Shown here: one piece after another, positions 59,327-64,000 of the stretch
Layout of the letters: every line of letters begins with the position of its first letter
Numbering within the stretch: the stretch's first letter is position 1
Source of the DNA: Oikopleura dioica
Taxonomy: Eukaryota; Chordata; Appendicularia; Copelata; Oikopleuridae
Reading direction: 5' to 3'
NCBI GenBank assembly: GCA_907165135.1
Contig: OU015567.1
Span: 4,221,001 to 4,285,000 of the forward strand
DNA length: 64,000 bases
Notes under the pieces: generated by a model
What the model was told of the DNA's origin: nothing
Database searches by the model: none
What the model saw: the letters and a program-made list of their open reading frames with translations, nothing else
Translations under genes and position numbers: made by a program

Positions 59327-59824
59327 ATTTTCTTTTAAAACCTGGATTTTCTCCTTTCTACCTAATGCTTCGGATATAAACTCCCTCTTTCTCCGAACAC
59401 ATGCTCCTCCAGCCGATTTTCCTAATTCACGTAACTCCACCCCACTTCTAGCGTCACTTGATAATCCCATTGCTGCAAATACTATCGGAAACGGCCGCTC
59501 CTATCTCTTCCCAGCCCGCTCGCGCCACCTAGTCCGTCGCTATCGTCAGCGCGAGAGTCTGACTCTGTCGCGATCGCTCAGACTTTTCCGCTCAACAGCG
59601 CCACCGCCGGAAAATGGCCGCGCTCAAAATTTCCTGCTGATTTTCTTCTTTTCTAAAAAATACACTTTTTTGAGTAGAAAAAGACACTTATTATATAACA
59701 GAGAATTCGCAAATAGAAAACTAGAGATTTAACCTGTTTAACCCGCCGCCGCAGAATTTTCGTCTCGCCCACGTCGTGTTTAATTTTATAAATTTAAGTC
59801 GTTATATATTTTAAATAAGGAAAA

Positions 59825-59935
59825 ATGTGTTGCATCACGTGGGACAGACAGAAAACAATCTGGGCGCTAAGAATTCTATCAGAAGTGCTTTTCTGCTCAG
59901 GAATGGTATCTGTTGTTGCTGCCTTCACGCTTGGG
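59825..59935 (+). CDS. First exon of a probable membrane protein (gene continues beyond what I could trace)
   Basis: ATG just after an aataag acceptor-like site, 37 codons starting MCCITWDRQKTIWALRI and containing a hydrophobic helix (VLFCSGMVSVVAAFTLG), then a strong GTAAGT donor in phase 0. No second exon was recognised downstream, so either the intron is long and runs past the window or this is a chance match. Confidence 0.4.
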
Positions 59936-61169
59936 GTAAGTGAGAATTTCCAAAACACACGATTTTGACGACAAGATTTTGGACTCGAGTTATTTGGAAA
60001 ACCAAATTTTTTGATACTTAGGAGCACATCAAAATATTTGAGTTGAGGGCCAAAAAACGGTGAATTTTGGTCTGAAAATCATTCATAAACAAGAGAGTCG
60101 GGGCTTTTATACAAACAAAGCCGCAACGCGGCTTTGCAAAATATAGCTCCATGTTATTTTTTGTTTTATTGATTGGTCAAAAATTTGTTTAGTTTTTGAT
60201 CAAAATTTTCGAATTTTTGGTGAAAGCTAAGATACCCTTATTTTCGACTCATGCAACCTTAAAATAAGGGTATCTCAACTTAAATTCTATGAAAAAAGTC
60301 ATGTCAAATCTGGATTGTAATATTACCCAGGATAGAACTTTTATTGCACATCATAATTTTTTATGCAACATCCAAGAATGCCATCCCTCCCGAAAACAAA
60401 AATAATTCTTCATTCTTCAAAATTATGGTTTGAAAGTGGCAATCCGTTAGAACTCTCGTTCAGCTGCCACATTGTGCCTATCTGCATAATTCCGCCAAAT
60501 TCGATCTTTTCTTTCAATTTTTTTGCAAATTGAAACTTTGAAAACTTTCGAAAGAAAGCCCAATTCATCTTTTACCACGTAAGAGGTGCTCTAGAACGTC
60601 TCCGGCCGCGGTTTTACCCGGTGCGAAATTTCTGATTGCGCTGATTTATGGTTTGATTAATAGTTTTTTGAACAGTGTCCAGATTTGGGGCGATTAACTC
60701 GCCGCGACCAGAGTTTGGTTTCTCTGACGAGGGAAGAAAGAGGCGCAGAAATTCGAGAGATTAGATAGTCCACAAGATTCGCGAGATTATCTAATTTTTA
60801 ATGATGCTTGGAGAAAATTGAATTGAGCTTTTTGATTGAAAAATTTAAAAAAAAAATATTTTTTTGAAAAAAAATGCAAGAAGATAAAAATTAAAAAACT
60901 TTCCCAGCAACAAAATCGCAGCGAAAAAAATCTTGGCTCACTGAAAAAAAAAGATTCCAAACGAACATTCTTTTGGCGGAGAGCTCGGTTTTGGAGATCC
61001 GCGAGTTAGAACACGTTGAGCCAAGAGGAATGCATATTTTTGCGAAAGGGTCTTATTTCGGAATTTGCGCCTCGAAAAGGTGAAAATGGGAAAGTGGCCC
61101 GACGGTCGGAACTTGTGCCCGGGCGGGATTCCTTGTTTTTCATTTCTATAATTATAAGTTGGACTCAGA
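59936..61169. other. Gene-poor region
   Basis: No supported coding exon. A GCCGC-hairpin core (AAGCCGCAACGCGGCTT) lies at about 60118, and ATACCCTTATTTT / AAAATAAGGGTAT forms an inverted pair at about 60230-60275. Confidence 0.4.
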
Positions 61170-61455
61170 AACCTGTGTAGAACCCTGAGAAAGGGGTCTT
61201 TAAGATCTATAATAACAAGCCGCAAAGCGGCTTTTTTTTAATACGAAGCCGCTTAGCGGCTTTTCAAAGCAATATTTACAGTGATTTAAGGGTACTACCT
61301 TTGATTTCCAGAATAATGAAAAAATTCCGTTCATTCGGGCAATCGAAGGTAGTACCCTTAAATTCAATAAGCGTTAAGTTCTTGCGAAGCCGCTTTGCGG
61401 CTTTCCATTCAGGATTTTTTGGACCCTCATCTGGTTTTCTATATGGGTTGCCTAG
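61170..61455. mobile_element. Degenerate hAT-type MITE with a nested TTAA element
   Basis: Outer parts match the family (CAGAAACCTGTGTAGAA at the left; TTTTCTATATGGGTTGCC at the right), with cores AAGCCGCAAAGCGGCTT, AAGCCGCTTAGCGGCTT and AAGCCGCTTTGCGGCTT. A 76-bp element bounded by TTAA (61286-61361), with arms TTAAGGGTACTACCTT / AAGGTAGTACCCTTAA, is inserted inside. Confidence 0.75.
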
Positions 61456-62992
61456 TCCAGAAGTCACGTGATAAAACAGGCTTGAAGGGAAGAAATTATT
61501 ATTACGATAATTCTAAAATAACCATTTTTGGATAAGAGCACGTTGCTTCCGTATTTTCAATATTTAGCGATAAGCAAGCTAATTCAAAGGCTGAAAAAAC
61601 TCCGTCTTTTTTTTCGAAAAATTTGACTCTTGAACTCGGGATTTCTAGAGCTTCAATCATCCCCTCTTTTTTGAAAAACCTCCAGCTTGAAAAATACACA
61701 GGGCTTACGTAAGCTCTAAGAACAATATTTTCTCAAAGCGGTAAAAAACGCGCACGAGCGTGATAGTTAACAGATTTGATAAGCGTTTTAGAGCTCTAGT
61801 AACGGATCTTTGAAGTTGATATCTGATGGAAAATTTACTTTCCAACCCTTCAAAAAAGTAGCTTCAATTGCCGAGTATCTGCAAAATCGGAGTTTTCAAC
61901 TGGAAAATTATCCAGCTATCCGAATAATTATATCTTTGTTTAAGGGTACTCTCTTCGATTTCCAAAAGTACCAAAATATCTGTCAGTTCCTGACTCAGGT
62001 TTTCTTCACAGGTTGTCGAAAATTTTCTTTTAAAATAATGTTAATTTCAACAACTTAAAATAACAAGAAAAACATCGCGAAATCGTCTTTTTGACCAAAA
62101 TTTCTCGTCAATAAGTTGTCCAAATCGTTGATTAATTACTAATTAGTTCGTTCCAGTACATATATCAACCAGTGGATCAATGTTTTTTCTGGTCTATACA
62201 ACCTGCCATAAAAATACAACAGAAGTCGACAGGACGCTGCCCAATTTTAGCAGAAATTTGCGTTCCCCGATAAGAGTAGAGTTAAGGGCACCCCGTGAGA
62301 AAATATTTTGTAACTTGTCAAGAAGATAATGGAACAAGAAAACAGAAAAGAAAAGGTTCATTTTAGAGAAAAAAGCAATCAACAAAATATGCAGATTTTT
62401 TCTTGAGAAAGAAAAACGATTGCATAATTAAAAAAAAAATTCTCAAAAAAAAATCCGAAAATCATCATTTTCTGAAAAAGAAATGAAAAAGGCAAACAAA
62501 GCTGTTTAGTAAACAAAAAGATTCTGACGGGAACGGGGCTCTGAACTTTTGGCAATGTGGGAAGCAAAAGGTCTTTCCGAGAAAATTAACTGTCCATGTA
62601 AATGGAATTTTCGACATGCCCAGCACCGCCCGTTCCAGCGTTAATTCGGCGGGAAATTGTTATAAAATAGAAGTTTTAAGGACTTGCTCAATTAACAACT
62701 TTGGCTCAAATCATGAAAGTGCTCTAAAAGTAAGCTCAGAAGGTAAAGAAGCCGCAAGAATTTATCCAGCGGCGCGGGGCTAGAAACGCGCAACCACAGC
62801 ACGAAACTGATAAGAAAAAGGAAAGAAACCGTAGTCGCGGGAGTAGTTATATCACTCGTCAGTAATCCCTGGTTCGCGCATCTAAATCCGCAGCCGAGCC
62901 CAACAGCTGAGAGAGGCGATAAACGGACAAGTACAGCTCCAGTAACAAATTAGCTAACAGATAGGCTGCTTTAACTTTTTAGGCGATGGATA
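61456..62992. other. Gene-poor region
   Basis: No supported gene. At about 61938-62022 one arm of the TTAA element (TTAAGGGTACT) is followed by a right-hand end of the hairpin MITE (CTGACTCAGGTTTTCTTCAC), so remnants of both families sit together again. Confidence 0.45.
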
Positions 62993-63212
62993 ATTGAGGC
63001 GACACTGGAAAAGTCGGCGAATGTCACCGAATATCGCAAAATGTCGCAAAATGTCGCCAAATGTCGCTGAATGTCGCTGAAGATCACCAAATGTCGCTGA
63101 GTGTCGCCGAATGTCGCCCCTCATTTTCCGCGACATTCGGGAATATTTTTCGACATTCAGTGACATTCGGCGACATTTTGCGACATTTGGCGACATTCTG
63201 CGACTTTCCTAG
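62993..63212. repeat. GAATGTCGCCAAATGTCGC tandem repeat with inverted half
   Basis: About fifteen degenerate 10-11 bp units of the form GAATGTCGCC / AAATGTCGCT, then after about 63120 the same unit in inverted orientation (GCGACATTCG, GCGACATTTGG). The whole could fold into a long hairpin. Confidence 0.8.
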
Positions 63213-64000
63213 GGCGCACCGATTATTGGATCATTAAAATGAGAATTTATTTCATGTTAAAATTGGCCTTCTTGTACAAAGAGATTTATTTTTGGAAATA
63301 TGTAATTTTCCGTGAATTTAAGTGAAAATCCTTTTGAAGCATGAAATCTTCTAGCCTCTTGTAAAAATCTTGGCTCTTTTAAAAAAACCCGATTTTGTAT
63401 TTTTCGTGTAGAAGGGATTTTGAAAACTCGATCAAATCGTGCCAAAACTAAGCCTGTTACAGGAAACCGCACTCCATCAGCGCGCGTGACGCAGGCTTTT
63501 TGCAACTAGTTTTTTCAAACTAGAAAAAGAAAAGCTCCAGAGCTGGTAAAAGGATGCTGGAAACACGATTTTTGCGATTGATGAAATTGAGTTAGATTTT
63601 CGCGACAACGCCAATCCCGGCGGTGTTCACGAATTAGATTTTTCGGGGATACGTGGGCTTTCGCTGATTTCGCGCTCGTGAATTTTTTACTGAAATTTTT
63701 GAAAAATTTTGATTTGACAAAATTACTATACAAATAACGAAATGACTCAAAACTGACAAAAATAGCCTCTAAAAATAATGTTTTCTCCGATCGAAATTAA
63801 AGAATGCGCTGATTAACCAACCTTCTGGCCACAAAATGCTTTTCGATTTACACATTTAACTGGCGAGAGTAATTTTTCGAATTCGACGAGCACGATAATC
63901 GACAGCGATCAAGCCCCAGCCGACCACAGTGACTCGTGCTCTTACGCCGCCCGAGCCGCGAAAAATAGTTTTCGCCAAAACCAAAACTATTTTTTCTAAA
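63213..64000. other. Window end, no gene seen
   Basis: No convincing frame or splice structure. The short ORFs have no supporting signals. Confidence 0.4.

Noticed and set aside
59241-59732. 163-codon plus-strand ORF
   Set aside because: It starts within a TTAA-bounded palindrome, has low-complexity Arg/Ser/Phe composition and no splice or start context.
62954-63196. Minus ORF with repeated Gly-Asp-Ile-Arg-Arg-His type units
   Set aside because: It is a translation of the GTCGC tandem repeat, not a gene.

Overview
The window looks like animal nuclear DNA from a very compact genome, most likely a larvacean tunicate such as Oikopleura dioica. I infer this from the gene structures. Most introns are 37-60 bp. 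Several donors are GA, GC or GG instead of GT. Many start codons sit a few bases after a cag/aag that looks like a spliced-leader acceptor. AATAAA often overlaps or closely follows the stop codon, and genes are packed on both strands. The gene content is metazoan: connexin, astacin, lysyl oxidase, SLC6, CUB, C-type lectin and UBR-box proteins. No database search was possible, so families were named from motifs.

Layout. 1-17 kb: the 3' part of a GPI-type multicopper oxidase, an SLC6 transporter, a degenerating kelch-like type II membrane gene split by a long-inverted-repeat transposon, an intact-looking paralogue, a broken second copy of the SLC6 3' end, two small secreted proteins on opposite strands, a tiny C2H2 zinc-finger gene, a secreted aldose 1-epimerase and an internally duplicated membrane protein. 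17-29 kb: a small secreted protein, a large astacin protease with an LDLa-like module, a third kelch-like gene with a mucin stalk, and a minus-strand PH-domain gene. 29-42 kb is the best-preserved block: inositol-pentakisphosphate 2-kinase, connexin, an EGF-like membrane protein (minus), a C2CD2/TMEM24-like SMP-C2 protein, lysyl oxidase with an antisense tRNA-Lys in one intron, and a C-type lectin with a Thr-rich tail (minus). 42-64 kb is gene-poorer: an unrecognised minus gene, a CUB-like membrane protein, small Cys-rich and mucin-type membrane proteins, a cysteine-form SELENOM-like ER protein (minus) and a UBR-box protein (minus), set in repeat-rich DNA.

The genes do not form one pathway, but extracellular and membrane products dominate, including proteases, lectins, mucins and kelch-like ectodomains. 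The repeats fall into recognisable families: TTAA-bounded inverted repeats; 8-bp-TSD hairpin elements carrying GCCGC/GCGGC cores; a TA-bounded mariner-like MITE; and one 9-bp-TSD foldback element that has landed in a gene. Exon joins below come from reading-frame and splice-site consistency by eye and need RNA evidence.
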